64,000 nucleotides of DNA. Source: Eupeodes corollae (Eukaryota > Arthropoda > Insecta > Diptera > Syrphidae). Positions 22,583-34,667 of this stretch are shown piece after piece (position 1 is the stretch's first letter; the number at the start of each line of letters is the position of its first letter). The position numbers were made by a program, and so were the translations under genes. The notes under the pieces were generated by a model. That model had not been told where the DNA came from and did not search any database. It saw nothing but the letters and a program-made list of their open reading frames with translations. The stretch spans positions 98,386,315 to 98,450,314 of the forward strand of contig NC_079147.1 in assembly GCF_945859685.1 (NCBI RefSeq), read 5' to 3'.

Positions 22583-23450
22583 CTCCCTGTTTTGCCTTGG
22601 GTCTGGAAATCCGAAGTGCTACCCTGGCTACAACGAGGTAGTGGTCCGAGTCGATGTTAGCTCCTCGGAAAGTTCGTAAATCCATAATGCTGGAAGCGTG
22701 TCTGGCGTCGATCGCAATATGGTCAATCTGGTTGACGGTAGATTGATCTGGAGAAGTCCAAGTTCCTTTGTGGATGTTGAGGTGTGGAAAACGCGTACTG
22801 GCTACCATGACGTTTCGCCCCGCAGCAAAATCTATGAGCCTGAATCCATTATCGGAAGTGTTGTCGTGCAGGCTGTTTTTCCCGATTATTGCACCAAAGA
22901 TGTCTTCCCTTCCTAGCTTGGCATTAAAATCGCCCAGGACTATTTTAATATCGTAGCTAGGGCACTGCTCATATGTTTTGTCTAAGAGCTCGAAGAACAT
23001 ATCTTTGGTGTTGTCGTCTTTCTCTTCTGTTGGGGCGTGCGCGCATATCAGGCTAATGTTGCCGAATTTAGCCTTGATGCGTATGGTCATGAGGCGCTCA
23101 TTGATGCACCTATAGCTCAAGACTTCTTGCCTAAGTCTGGCTCCAATGACGAATCCGCATCCAAATAAGCGCTGTTGGTTTTCGTGGTAGCAGTCACCAT
23201 AGTAAATATCGCAGTTTTTCATCCTCTTTTTGCCCGGCCCATCCCATCGTATTTCCTGGATGGCGGTGATATCTGCTTTATATCGGTCTAGGGCCTCCGC
23301 TAATTCTTCGGCCGCACGTGGTCTGTTAAGGGACCTAACATTCCACGTGCATATCCGAAGTTCGTTGTCCTTTATTCGTTTGCGTTGGTTGTCAACAGTA
23401 AATCCGTCCGTATCCGAGGCTTGTTGGTGCTTCGCAACTTTGAAAGCTTT
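22506..23450 (-). pseudogene. RTE APE-type endonuclease region
   Basis: Reading leftward from about 23450 without an ATG in frame, it contains CTWNVRSLN, AIQEIRWDG, a GDFNAKLGR block (catalytic Asp/Asn), a DQSTVNQIDHIAID block and a DSDHYLVVARV block (His end of the nuclease). The first Met in this frame is at 23222, after the first conserved blocks, so it is not the true start. The frame is lost in PKAKQGGAGK near 22578, where other copies continue into NNVERLQ. Confidence 0.85.
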
Positions 23451-23616
23451 TACGTGGCCAGGAAGTCACCCCGACGCACAACCTCCAACCTGGAGGGCCA
23501 GATCCTAAGTACAACTCCAAGGATGGGGAGCCGGATAAAACCCCTCCTTACAGGCCTGGGCTCCGAATAAGTCGAAGAAGCCCTATAAGGTGTTCACTAA
23601 GTACAGTACCCGGTTA

Positions 23617-24620
23617 TGATACCGATTATCGAGCTTATATGCGATCTGCTTAGAGATAGTAAGCACATTGAAAGCTTTAAATCTAAATCAGGCCAGATGT
23701 GTTTTTGAAACCTGACACGTGGTGAATGGTGATGATATTCCACCTGGTGTTTGCCTCCTTCATAGCGTCCTTTATTAGCAATAGTTTACATGTAGCGATA
23801 GGTATGCCAACATTTGCCAAACGCGGTAGAATGGCTTGTATTGTACCATTCCTTGATAGTTCATTGGTCATACTGTTTACTGGAATGTCTCTATGGCTAA
23901 GCAAAGGTGCATATTAAACTTTTCTACCATCTCCATTAGAGATGATCGACACTTATGGACTGTTATAGAATTTGTATAGAGAGAGAGTCCAGAGATTTGA
24001 TAGTGGCCTGACGACTATCTGAGAAAATACGGATATCAGACGTTGATATCACGTTTTCTTTTTTCGCCAAAAGTTACTCGTGGAAAACGCTCCAATGATT
24101 GGGATGGCGAAATGAGAGACATCATTTCAGTCGTTCAGAGTACTCACCTATACCAACCCCTTCTTTTGTTTTTGATCCATCTGTATAAAAGGGGGCTGAC
24201 TCGTCTTCCAGGAATGCCCTATTCTCTCAGAAAAATCTGGAAGGTATAGAAATCTGGAAGTTTCTATCAAATTATAGTTGGAGGATGGTGTAGTCTGTAT
24301 GGTTTGGAATTGATTCTAAATACATATAAATTACGGAGTGGCCAATGTAAATTCACTGCGACGAAGCTTTGAGTCGAATTGCAGGGCTTGCAGCTATTTG
24401 TTTGCAAAACATATCAAGAGGTGTTACGTAGAGTAAGGTGTACAGTGCCGCAAATGGGGTCGTGAGAAAAGATCCGCTTATTTTGTCGTGGTTTATAGCT
24501 TTCTCTAAGGCAGTCCTCCCTACTGCTACACCGTACATAAAAATCGGTCTGATTACCGATGTGTATAGCCAATGTGTGATTCGGGGTTGTAAGCCCCCAT
24601 AAGTTATAAAACGGAATGCA
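23617..24620 (-). mobile_element. RNase H LINE, RT C-terminus and RNase H portion
   Basis: From right to left: ITYGGLQPRITHWLYTSVIR, PIFMYGVAVGRTALEKAI and LYVTPLDMFCKQIAASPAIR (24360-24600) are the RT thumb and connection of I/Loa-type LINEs. After degenerate sequence, SHRDIPVNSMTNELSRNG with IPIATCKLLLIKDAMKEANT (23700-23900) matches the C-terminal half of a LINE RNase H domain (GHRDIPGN...ADELAR). Stops and frameshifts are frequent. The remaining 3' piece lies at 20276-20397 beyond the RTE. Confidence 0.75.
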
Positions 24621-26663
24621 ATTGATTCACGTTCAATTCGCAATTTCAAATAAATTAAATTTTTTGGAAAAATCAAATTACATTCAAACTTTTGCAAACA
24701 AACTTTTCTTTCAGGTACATTTTTAAATCGTCAAATATTTTTAAACAGACTTGGGATACATGAGCAATTTCGCGGGACCCTGTCGGGCATTTTAGTTTTA
24801 TTTGACTTACAGTTTTTGTAATAATTTTTTCTTAACTTTTCAATATTTTACGTTAAAAAAATTAATCTACCGAGCCTGCTTTTGGTAAGTTATTCATAGA
24901 GGTAAAAATGTAAATTTCATTTATGTATTACAAAATATAGTTTTTGGCAAAGTTGATACTTACTTATATTGGTGTCGGCCTTTCCAAATTTTGATTTGTT
25001 TGTTGCTTCGTTAAATTGATATAAAATTAGCGAAAGTACCCCAGGAATCTGTCGGGCTTACAAATTACAATTCTATGTAAGCATTTCTTATTTTAAAGGA
25101 GTTATTGTTTAAGGATATCCCATAAATTAGTTGTGAATTATTTGGGTCAATTTTGATATCATTGAGCTAACTTGGTGTCAATTTAAAGAAAAAATCCAAA
25201 TAAAACGTATTCAAGTCTTATCTGTTTAAGATTTTTGTTTGGATTTTTATTTTTAAGAAAGTAAACAAAACTTCAAAACAAAAAAAAAGACAAAATAAAA
25301 CATCTCGTAAAACATATGCACTAACATGATGATAGTCAATGTTTCCGCTTCCGTCCTTTATTTCCAAGCAAAGGATGTTTTCCAAAAATATGCATAAACC
25401 TACAACGACAACACCCAATACTTTGTCGAAAAACACTATTAGTTTATTTATCTGAAACACTCGTTTTCGCCTAAGAACTAAGGACACATACGAGTATAAG
25501 AACCTCACATCAGGAACAAGAGCAAACAAAATAAACGTACCACGTTAAGTTTTGGCAAAGTGCCGAGATTTTAGTTTTTGCATTTATATACTCGTAGATA
25601 TGTTTCTGCCTCTATTTGTGCAGCGTTAAGGAGCAAGAGAAAGAGAGAGAGATGGATATGGGAATTCATTGAAAAGACGATTTAGTTTTACGAGGATATT
25701 CCCTTTTAAACATGCATGTTTGTTACTTTCTTCTTATAGTCCTTTACCTATACGAAAAGGATATACGAATACGAAAGGAAATCAAATGCTCTTCGTATAA
25801 GAAGTAAGTTGGATGTGGATGCATGGTATATGTTGTTGAAATGAAATCATTTCCTTGAGGTGGATCCGCCGCAGGACGAATATCTTTAAGAGCCCAGCAG
25901 GGATTTAGAATTTACTTCTTCCTTGAAATGAAAAAAAAGGAATGTAGTATAGAGGGCTTTTAAGTGGATTCACCGACCGTGGCCATGCACGATGCTGAGA
26001 CTGAAGACCAAGCTATATTTTCTTTCAAATGGTTAGCAACGAATGGACCTAGACCAGGAACATGTAAGGGATAATGGAATGCAATGTATTGCATTATTAA
26101 TAAGAAGCGCATATTATTGGTACTCTAACATTGAAAATATGTCTAGGTTTTTTTTGTCATGGCTCTATTTATTTTTTCTTTTAACATTAGAACTATTTTT
26201 GGTTTAACTTACTTTGTACAAAATGTAAAGCATATAATAACAAATTTATTGTGAAACATTTACATTTAATTTAATGGAATTGTCTATTTTTTAACAATGC
26301 TCCACGAGCTTCGCGAACAGATCAAAGAAAGCTTCCAAAATTTGAAAGCCAAACCTTACTGAACAGAAATGTCAATTCTTAACTGTCAAACACTAGACAA
26401 TAACTAAAGAAACCTTTACATCTGAATGTAGGTAAATCAACATTAAAAATGACAGCTGTCAAATGATGTTAAGTAAATTAAGAGTATGACAGGAAATACT
26501 AGAGAACAAAGTCTTTTAACTGTTGAACAATGTTTTAAAAATAGTGAATTTTTGTTGAACACACTTCGATCTTACATTTAGTTCTTATTTAACAATGTGG
26601 TGGCTACAGTGAATAAGACTTAGTCGTAATTTTTTCCTTTGACGACAATTACAAACGCTAATA
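24621..26663. other. Unassigned sequence, about 2 kb
   Basis: No confident feature. A 103-codon minus frame (25218-25529) is hydrophobic and AT-rich with no recognisable content. A short purine run (GAGAAAGAGAGAGAGA) lies near 25637. Confidence 0.35.
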
Positions 26664-27365
26664 CTTTTCCATAAAAAAGGTGACCGCCTTCTCTGCGCCA
26701 AATACAGGGGCATTAGCCTTTTAAACATCGCATACAAGATCTTGTCAAGCATACTATGTGAACGCCTGAAGCCTTTTACTGACGAACTAATCGGCTCTTA
26801 CCAGTGTGACTTCATGCTGGAAAATGTTCGTTGCTGCTTCAAAATTGGAAGAGACTTAACCGAAACTTTCGAAACCACCAGAGGACTTCGACAAGGCGAT
26901 GCGCTGTCATGTACCTATTGTTCTTGAAAGAGTTGTGCGCAATACCAAAGCCAATACAAGAGGCATATTTAAAAAATCCACACAATATCTTGGATATGCA
27001 GATGACATCGACATTATGGGAAGAACCAAACGAGGTCTTGTAATTGACGAGGACAAAACGATGTATTTACTTTTGTCAAATAGAGTCGATTCACACCGTA
27101 GACTTGGTCAAAACCTGACAATTGACAGGTATAACTTCGAGGCGGTAAACGAATTTGTTTATCTGAGAACTGCTGTTAATCATGCAAATGACACCAGCGA
27201 GGAGATCAAACGTAGAAGTACCCTTGCTAATCGCTGTTTGGCCTAAGCAAGCAGTTGACGAATAAGGCCCTATCGCAAATTACCAAAGAGACACTGCACA
27301 ACACCTTAATCATTCCAGTCTTTCTGTTTGGTGCAGAAGCATGGACACTCTCCTAAGCGAATAAA
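26664..27365 (+). mobile_element. RTE LINE fragment, diverged subfamily
   Basis: Plus-strand frames read CERLKPFTDELIGSYQCDFM, TTRGLRQGDALSC, LGYADDIDIMGRTKRGL, NLTIDRYNFEAVNEFVYLRT and EEIKRRSTLANRCL: RT palm and post-palm of the RTE family seen elsewhere here, but with many substitutions, so probably an older subfamily. A deletion removes the region between the CGF and CCFKIGRDL blocks. It abuts a LINE-J copy at 27366 without a visible TSD. Confidence 0.8.
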
Positions 27366-29470
27366 GGAAAGGTGAAAAACTTCTTGCATCGCCTTGAAAA
27401 CCCAAACATCTTGCGGCATTTTTGGCGAGATCGCGTATGTGATCGTTCCACAAAAGGTGGTTAGTGATACACATACCGAGAATATCGAGTTGTTCAGTTT
27501 CCTTGATGCAAGTGCCATTTATGGATAATAGCAAGGGGGGTATATTTCGCTTTAACGATACAAGACAGCATTGCGTTTTCGAAGCATTAAATTCCACGCG
27601 ATTTCTTATTCGCCATTGTACAATGCTATTTAGTTCGGAATTTAATGAGCTTATCATATTTTGTCGTTGCAGTTCCACATCCAAAGAAGAGGGATGTGAG
27701 TCTGAAAACGAATATGAAAAGCCAAGAGTACTATCGTCAGCGAAACAATGTATTGGATTAGAAGTTGAAGACAGGAGATCATTAATAAAAATGAGAAAGA
27801 ATGTTGGAGATAGAACAGAGCCCTGAGGCACACCAGCATTTATTTTGTGGTTTTCAGACTTGAATCCATCCAATACAACTTGTATTGAACGATTCGAAAG
27901 GTAATTACTAATCCAATGAAGGAGGGATTCATGAAAACCGAGAGCACGCATTTTCGATAAGAGAGCAAGATGCCAGACTTCATCAAATGCTTTTGAAAGA
28001 TGAATTGCAATAATGTTACTTTCTCCAAAACTATGTAAAGATTTGTTCCACTGTTCGGTGAGATGATTCATGAGATCAACATTGGACCTATTGCTTTGAA
28101 AGCCGTATTGTCGGTCATTAAGAAGCTTTCGATATTCGAGATATTTCTTGAGCTGATAATTAATCAGCGTTTCCATGACCTTGGAAAGAAGGGACGTCAG
28201 TGCAATCGGTCGGTAATTAGACGGTGAGGAAGATTGGCTTTTTTTGGGAATAGGCTTGACAAATGCGGTTTTCCATCCGCTCAGAACGAGGCCTGGGGAT
28301 GGGGAGTAGGACAGATGAAAAAGCTTACGCAGTGGTTTTGCCAGCGTTGAAGAACACCTCTTGAGAACAATAGCGGGGATACCATCTGGACCAGCGGATT
28401 TATGTATGTTGAGATCTCTTAGGACTCTCGATACAGTACGAGTGCGAAAAATTATTTGCCCCATATAATCATTAACTCGCTCAAGTACAGGCGGAGTCAT
28501 AATAGTCACTGGTAGCGTTGAATTGGCGGCGAACTGCCTAGCAAAGAGATTTGCTTTCTCTAAAGAGCTAACAAATGGAGGTCTGATGCTTTTAACCCTA
28601 TTCTGGATAAAAGTTCTCATTCCCAGGAGAATCAAACTTGTGATCATATCAGCGCTGGCGTCAACGTCACTATCGAGGAAGCATAGTGACCAGTTAAAGA
28701 TCCTAAAATAATTATTGAGACCGTCCCAGTTGGCTTTCTCGTATTGCCGAACGGTTCTCTTAGCATCTCTTTCTTTAACTGGAGAGTTTTTACACGAGAA
28801 ATTTGCTGATATGACACAATGGTCAGATGTACCTAGAGGAGACAGAACACTAATAGTGTACTTACCAGGGTCAGAGGTAAGAAACAAGTCAAGATTGTTT
28901 TCTACTCTACCTACCGCGTCCGATATTCGAGTGGGTTCGTTGACCAGCTGAATTTGGTTTCACTAAGCGAAGATCTCAGCACACACTCCTTCTGTTGTTG
29001 ACTGGCCCGAATGTTGAAGCCATTAAGAATTGTGTACAATGAAATCGCTCGTAACAACGATTTCAGTGCGAGGATAGGACGAAACAATTCTTTGGATGGA
29101 ATCAGACAAGGCATCAAATTCACGAGAAGTTGACACTCTGTCTAGACTGGGGCTTTGATAAAGGAAGCAATAGTGAATGATTTGCTTATTCACAGAAAAT
29201 TTAAACCACATAAAATTGAGAAAAGGCTTGTTGCAGAGACCAAATTGTGGCAAAATCTGATAAGCAACATCATTCCTAATGTATATTGTGAGACCATGGT
29301 GGGAAAAAAATAATGGCACCAAGTTATACCCTTGAATAAAGAATTCAGTGGGATCGGAATCCTCACCCACTTGGGTTTAACTTAGTGCCAATACAGCTGG
29401 TCTGTTTAAAGCAGTGTGGGAGTACACAGAAAGAAAATTCGCTCTAAGCTCACGAATATTACTATAATCT
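27366..29470 (-). mobile_element. LINE-J (CR1/jockey-type non-LTR), copy 1, lacking its 3' end
   Basis: It aligns to the fuller copy at 44751-48387. A 525-codon minus frame (28887-27310) runs from FLTSDPGKYTISVLSPLGTS (end of endonuclease) through reverse transcriptase: KSAGPDGIPAIVLKRC, PIPKKSQSSSPSNYRPIALT, AIHLSKAFDEVW, INAGVPQGSVLSPTFFLIFI, FADDSTLGFSYSF (FADD catalytic box). About 90 codons between the endonuclease and RT are deleted in frame near 28580. Endonuclease text with frameshifts lies at 28911-29370. The last about 550 bp of the element present in the other copy are missing, which is unusual for LINEs and suggests a later deletion or rearrangement. Confidence 0.85.
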
Positions 29471-30129
29471 ACCCTAAAATTTCCAGCCATTGCAAATAAA
29501 GGAATTACAAAAACCAAAACACACATAGACTATAAGAAAAATATTGCTGAGTTGAACCACAGAATGCTATTCGACTTTAAACTATTTATCTTACTTTAAA
29601 TTATTTATCTTACACAAAATATTGTTATCAATTATTTTCTTAAAGTTTTAAGCAAGTTTAATCGGCACACGGGATGGAAAGCTATCAGAGTCGGTCTTTG
29701 CAACTAAAAAGACAATTTCTGAGAAAAACCATATCAATATTTTATGCTCTAAACTGGAAAAAAAATTAAATTAAATTTTTTAGAGTATAACTTCCCGATT
29801 CTGTTATCCAAACTTATAACAAAGTAGATACTTTTAAAAGCCGATTACTTTTTAAATAAATACAAATATGCTTTTTCAACTACCAAATTTACCTATTTAT
29901 AATTAAAATGTTTTTTATTTCATAATATCAATCGACATCAAACAATTTCATTGTAAATAAAATTCTCATCATATCATTTATAAAATACTCCTTATATTAC
30001 GGTCAATGCGATACAAGTACTTTAAATTTCAATAAAAATGTTAATAACTCAACGCAATTACTTTTTTACTCATTACGTATTCATAAAATTTGTATATATA
30101 CAGTTTCGATTCAGTAGGCTGAATTAATT
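29471..30129. other. Unassigned sequence with a relic of an AACTTCCC-family 3' end
   Basis: Within it, about 29580-29695 (AAGCAAGTTTAATCGGCACA, then CGGGATGGAAAGCTATCAG) matches the last 100 bp of repeat copy A with substitutions. The rest has no assignment. Confidence 0.45.
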
Positions 30130-30423
30130 TTACCCAAAACTCTTTGGGGATACAAAAACCCAGAAAAAAAACTGAAAAAAGCCCAACGTAGCCACAATTA
30201 ACGCCACAATCATTAATGTTAGCACTTCAATTATTTCAAAATTTAAATAATTATTCTGCTCGTATTGCTGCCGGATGGTAGGTAGGTAGGATACCCGCCC
30301 AGACCCATTGCTACAATAAAATCTATATATTTGGTAAGAGGAAAACTTTTCCACAAAATTTCCATCTAAATCGACAATTTTGTTTTTAAACATTTTTTTT
30401 AAATTTAATACAGGCATAGGCAA
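30130..30423 (-). CDS. Small predicted membrane protein, unrecognised (tentative)
   Basis: A 97-codon minus frame begins MPMPVLNLKKMFKNKIVDLD and ends with a strongly hydrophobic stretch, VLTLMIVALIVATLGFFQFF followed by WVFVSPKSFG, which would be a C-terminal transmembrane helix. A TATAAAA element reads on the minus strand at 30433-30439. Because it lies only about 10 bp before the first ATG, the Met at residue 11 (30393) would be the more plausible start if the box is real. Nothing similar was recognised, and an ORF of this length in AT-rich DNA can arise by chance or be one exon of a larger gene. Confidence 0.25.
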   Translation of the reverse strand: MPMPVLNLKKMFKNKIVDLDGNFVEKFSSYQIYRFYCSNGSGRVSYLPTIRQQYEQNNYLNFEIIEVLTLMIVALIVATLGFFQFFFWVFVSPKSFG

Positions 30424-30794
30424 GGTGTACTATTTTATATGCAGGACAGATATAATAAATAATTGACAACTGCTAATTGCGTGAAATGAAATTAATAAAA
30501 AAAAGGATAAATGCATTTACATTGTATTACAAACCTACTTCAAAATATATATTTATATCGTCCAATTCAATATTCAATAATGTGTACATATGCATTTGAA
30601 ATTTAAACAATTTGTTGATATTATTTTTCAAAGCTATACCTATGCACATTCACATAATACAGTCCATATGAAACAAATGTAGAGGTTTCTACTTTTAATC
30701 AGTTTACAGAATTTGAGGAATTAAGGTTTAAGGTGTTACGTAGTATTTTTTTCTATTCACTCAAAATGGTTTTAATATTTTTAACATGTTTAAA

Positions 30795-30915
30795 GTTTTA
30801 CCATAGTGTGAGCTTTAGGAAAATAGGGAAAGATTAAACAGGAGAGCTTCTAAAGTTGTGTAACCTAAATGAGAGGGAAAAACAGAGTTGTGTACACCAT
30901 TCCCCATTCTGGTAT
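30795..30915 (-). repeat. LINE-J 3'-terminal fragment
   Basis: GTGTGAGCTTTAGGAAAATA and GAGAGGGAAAAACAGAGTTG match the 3' end of the LINE-J copy at 44827-44940. Only about 120 bp remain. It could be the displaced tail of the 27366-29470 copy or a separate truncated insertion. Confidence 0.65.
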
Positions 30916-31537
30916 GGAATATTTTGAACTGATAGATCACTCATTTCCACTTATCCTGATAGAGACAGGGATTTTGTGAGAATCGAAAAGAGCTAAGAAA
31001 ATATTAAACCTTTAACATTGCTAAGCATTATCGAAAATAATAAAAAGTTAAAAACACCTTAAATGAAAAAATCAATTTCCGTGATAAATGGCTTCTATAG
31101 ACAAATATTGATCCCAATTTCTATAAAGAATGCTACAAGAAATTTGCTTTAATGAAGCTGTTGTATACAACAAATATACAAATAATTCTGAATAAAAAAC
31201 AATATTTTTTCATCCCAGAAAAAAAAAAATAAAGCAGTAGAAAACAACGATGTTAAAATGGTAGACATGTGCATTCAAGAGGACACAACCGTCCACAGTT
31301 TTTTCTTAAAACCCACCTCTGTCTTTCAACTCCTACTCTCACCTCCCCGCGGTGAACATCGAGTGCCTAGTACCTCAACTGGAGATTGGGTTCCAACCCC
31401 AGTGGAAAGTTGTGTGGGGCTGCAAACAAGAGAGGAGTGGAGAGGTGTTTCCACTAAGGCACCTCTCCTTATCCAGACGACAGCGAACAAATTCTTGAGA
31501 TGGAATCCACGGTGGCGTCTTCAGTTTCTGTAAGGTT
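30916..31537. other. Unassigned sequence
   Basis: No feature recognised. A 91-codon plus frame at 31258-31533 has no recognisable content. Confidence 0.35.
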
Positions 31538-33892
31538 AAACTACTTAGTGAACTCCTCATAGAGCTTTTACGACATATTCGGAGCCCAGGCCTATAAGGA
31601 GCGGTGTAACCGGCTCCCTATCCTTGGAGATATACTAAGGATCTGGCCCTCGGAGCCAAGGTCTATAAGGAGCGGTGTATCCGGCTCCCTATCCTTGGAA
31701 TTATACTAAGGATCTGGCCCTCCAGGTTGGGGGTTGTGCCGTCGGGTTGACTTCCTGACCACAAAAAAAATTCGTTAGTTGCGAAGCACTAACAAGCCTC
31801 GGATACGGACGGATTTACTGTTGACAACTCAAGAAAACGAAATAAGGACAACGAACTTCGGATCTGTACGTCTAATGTTAGGTTCCTTAACAGACCACAA
31901 TTAGCGGAAGCCCTAAACTTCAGCAAAGCAGATATTACCGCCATCCAAGAAGTGCGATGGGATGGACCGGGCAAACGCAAACTAAAAGACTGCGATGTAT
32001 ACTACGGCGACTGCTACCGAGAACAAAGACAGCGTCTATTTGGGTGTGAGCGCATCACAAAAAATCGCATTAAGGCTAAATTCGCCAACATAACCCTCAT
32101 ATACGCGCATCCCCAACAGAGGTATAAGATGAAAACACCAAAGACATATTCTGCGAGCTTATGAGCAGTGCCCCGGCTATGACATTAAAATTATCTTAGG
32201 TGATTTTAATGCTAAGCTAGGGAGAGAAGACATCTTGGGTGGCAAAATCTGTTCTGGTCATCTTAATATCCACAAGGGGACAAGGAAATCTCCTGATCAA
32301 TAAACTGTCAACCAGATTGACCACATTGCGATCGATGTACGACACATCCCCCGTATACAGAATGTCCGAACATTCCGAGGGGCCAACATTGACTTGAACC
32401 CGATCCAAACCAAAGCAAAGAAGTACTGTGAGAAGTTTCGACGTTAGATGGCTGCAATCGCAAGAGACTTCCATGTCCTTTTCCGATGGAGTCTCTAGTA
32501 ACCTCTTAAGCAGTCTTATGCCGCCTCTGAAGTGCTAGATTTCACCCGGCCACCACAGTGAAACCCCTGATTTGACGACGAATGCCGGCAAGCGCACGCA
32601 GCGAAACAACAGACTACAAAACGGTGCTGCACAAAAGAACCAGAGCTGGTCGCGAGCTCTACGAGCAGAAGAGAGAGGAACACCGGCTTCTTAGATGGGA
32701 AAATGAGAGCACGAGAAGCGCACGATCGAGGAAATAGAGGGATGTCACAACAGGATTGAGGTTCATAAATTTTACCAAAAGGTAAAAAAAAAACTCCCAA
32801 GGGTACAAGCCACGAATCGAAGCCTGTAAGGACGATCAGGGGAACATCTTAGTAGAACCGCAGTCTACGTTGAGAATATGGAAAGACCACTTCTCCAAAT
32901 TATATAAAAACGTTGACGTGCCGAATTCCGCTGTAAGGGAGATAGAACCATTCAACCTCGGCGACGCAGATCAACAATTCCGCCTACCCAACCTTGACGA
33001 AGTGAGATAGCTATATCTAAGCTTAAGTCAAACAAAGCTGCTGAAGCTAACGGCATCACTGCCGAACTATTGCAAAATATGATCGGAAGAAAGCATGCCC
33101 GATGAGTAGAATCTCAGCACAGTGTGCCCAATACATAAGAAAGGAGACCCTCTAAATTGCGCCAACTACAGAGGCATCAGTCTCCTTAACATTGCGTATG
33201 AGATCCTCTCTGCCGTATTTTGTGAACGTCTGTAGCCGTTCGTCAACAACCTAAAAGGTTCTTATCAGAGTGGCTTCAGTCCAGGAAAGTCCACTATCAA
33301 AAATATTCACTCTACCGTAGATCTTGGAAAAACCCCAGGAACTTCAAATCGATACCCACCATCCCTTTATCGATTTTAAAGCCGCATATGACAGCATCAT
33401 AGGTAAGAACCTTACAGAGCAATGTCTAGTTCTGGCATCTCTGTCTAACTTATCCGTTTGTGCAGAATGACGATGGAGAATATACGCTGCTCTATCAGGT
33501 TTTAGGCAAGGCGATGTACTGTCATGCGACTTCTTCAACATCGTTCTGAAAAGAGTTGTGCAAAACTCAACCGTCAGCACTAGAGGCGCAATCTTCCAAA
33601 CGTCCATCTAATTATTTGGAGACGCAGATGATATTGACATAATTAGAAGATCAAAGAGTGATTTCGGTCTAGCGTTTTTGAGCATTGCTACGGAATTGAA
33701 GAAGATGGGCTTAGTGGTCAATTTCGGCAAGGCCAAGTATAAGCTGTCATTAAAAAAAAACTCTGAACAACGACGTCTTGGACAAAACGTCACCATAGAC
33801 ACCTATAACTTTGAGAAAGTTAAGGACTTTGTCGAACAAGGCACCGCTATAAACACATACAACGACACCAGCGCTGAAATCAAACGAAGAAT
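31538..33892 (+). mobile_element. RTE LINE, long decayed copy lacking its 3' end
   Basis: It starts in the RTE 5' leader (CTACTTAGTGAACT, matching the 5' end of the 20412-23602 copy), with a 71-bp leader segment present twice, and runs through broken endonuclease (AIQEVRWDGPGKRK; LGDFNAKLGREDILG on shifted frames) and RT text (CPIHKKGDPLNCANYRGISL; FIDFKAAYDS; DADDIDIIRRSK in place of YADDIDIIGR). It ends abruptly at about 33892 in KRRI, without the conserved RTE 3' terminus. The YADD Tyr codon appears mutated (GGAGACGCAGATGAT). Many indels; inactive. Confidence 0.85.
31580..31721. repeat. 71-bp tandem duplication in an RTE leader
   Basis: 31580-31650 and 31651-31721 both read CGGAGCC..GG.CTATAAGGAG through CTAAGGATCTGGCCCT, with a handful of differences. 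The RTE at 20412-23602 has one copy of this segment. Confidence 0.85.
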
Positions 33893-34667
33893 ATCCGCGA
33901 CTCAGGTGGGTGACCTTATTAAACGAGTTGGATAGCTGGATTAAGATAGCTGTCAAAAAATAAACTTTCAGCTGTTCACAAAAAGCAGAAAAACATTTAA
34001 GCTTCGAAGTCAAAAAATTGTTGTAAGATAAATTAATTTAATTGATAATTCAACGGATTCGTCGGACGAATTCTACAAAACTATAACAAAATAAGTCTAT
34101 TTGAAGTTTAAAAAAAAAATCATAATTACTATCATAAATTCGGAAGCAAATAGCTTCTTCATTGTCTATTATGTACAAAACACCTTCAACTAACATTTTG
34201 TATCTTTTTGTTTGCCAACCAATACAAAAAGCTGAAATCAATTTTCAAGTTTTTTGGAATTCAACCATGTATTGAATCAGCTGTTCTGTAAGATATCTTT
34301 ATACCCCGGAAATCATGGATACCTTTGGATTCCTTTTTTAACATCTCAGCTGTTTTTGATCAGCTGTTATTTTACACGTAAAACACTAAAAAAAAGGTAT
34401 CCGGATTGGAATTCCCAACTGTCGACTGGACCATTCCTTCCAATGCTGTTATAAGAATAATTGTACAAATGTCATATAAAATTAGAAAATTGTTAAAAGT
34501 TAAATTAGCAATTTTAACTTTATCTTAAAATGATGTTAAAATCATTTAAAATTAGGTACATCATGTTTTAAGCTTAGTTAACTACTACTAATGAATTTAA
34601 CATTTTACTAAATCATTTAAAATTGTTCACTAATAAATTAACCTAACATTTATCTTTTTTGAAAATA
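33893..34667. other. Unassigned AT-rich sequence
   Basis: No coding or repeat identity recognised. Confidence 0.35.

Larger units (their letters stand above)
20412..23602 (-). mobile_element. Nearly intact RTE-clade LINE (3.2 kb)
   Basis: One long open frame, reading right to left, encodes an APE endonuclease (ELRICTWNVRSLNRPRAAEE, about 23300-23370; AIQEIRWDGPGKK; VLGDFNAKLGREDIFG; VNQIDHIAIDARH; IDSDHYLVVARV) followed by reverse transcriptase (NKAAGADGLNAELFKAAGD; ILKKGDPLNCTNYRGISLLN; FIDFKAAYDS; KKGFRQGDALSCDFFN; LAYADDIDIIGR) and the C-terminal RWLGHVERMETNAP region. Only two lesions are evident: a frameshift near 22580 and a TAA nonsense codon (21284-21286), where related copies have Ser. 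Downstream of the stop the same frame resumes and runs to 20432. No ATG precedes the endonuclease in frame. The 3' end is TGTAGCGCCACCTTAAG plus a short (TAAG)n tail, typical of RTEs. Confidence 0.93.

Noticed and set aside
25218..25529. 103-codon hydrophobic minus frame
   Set aside because: AT-rich, compositionally unremarkable, no domain or promoter signal.
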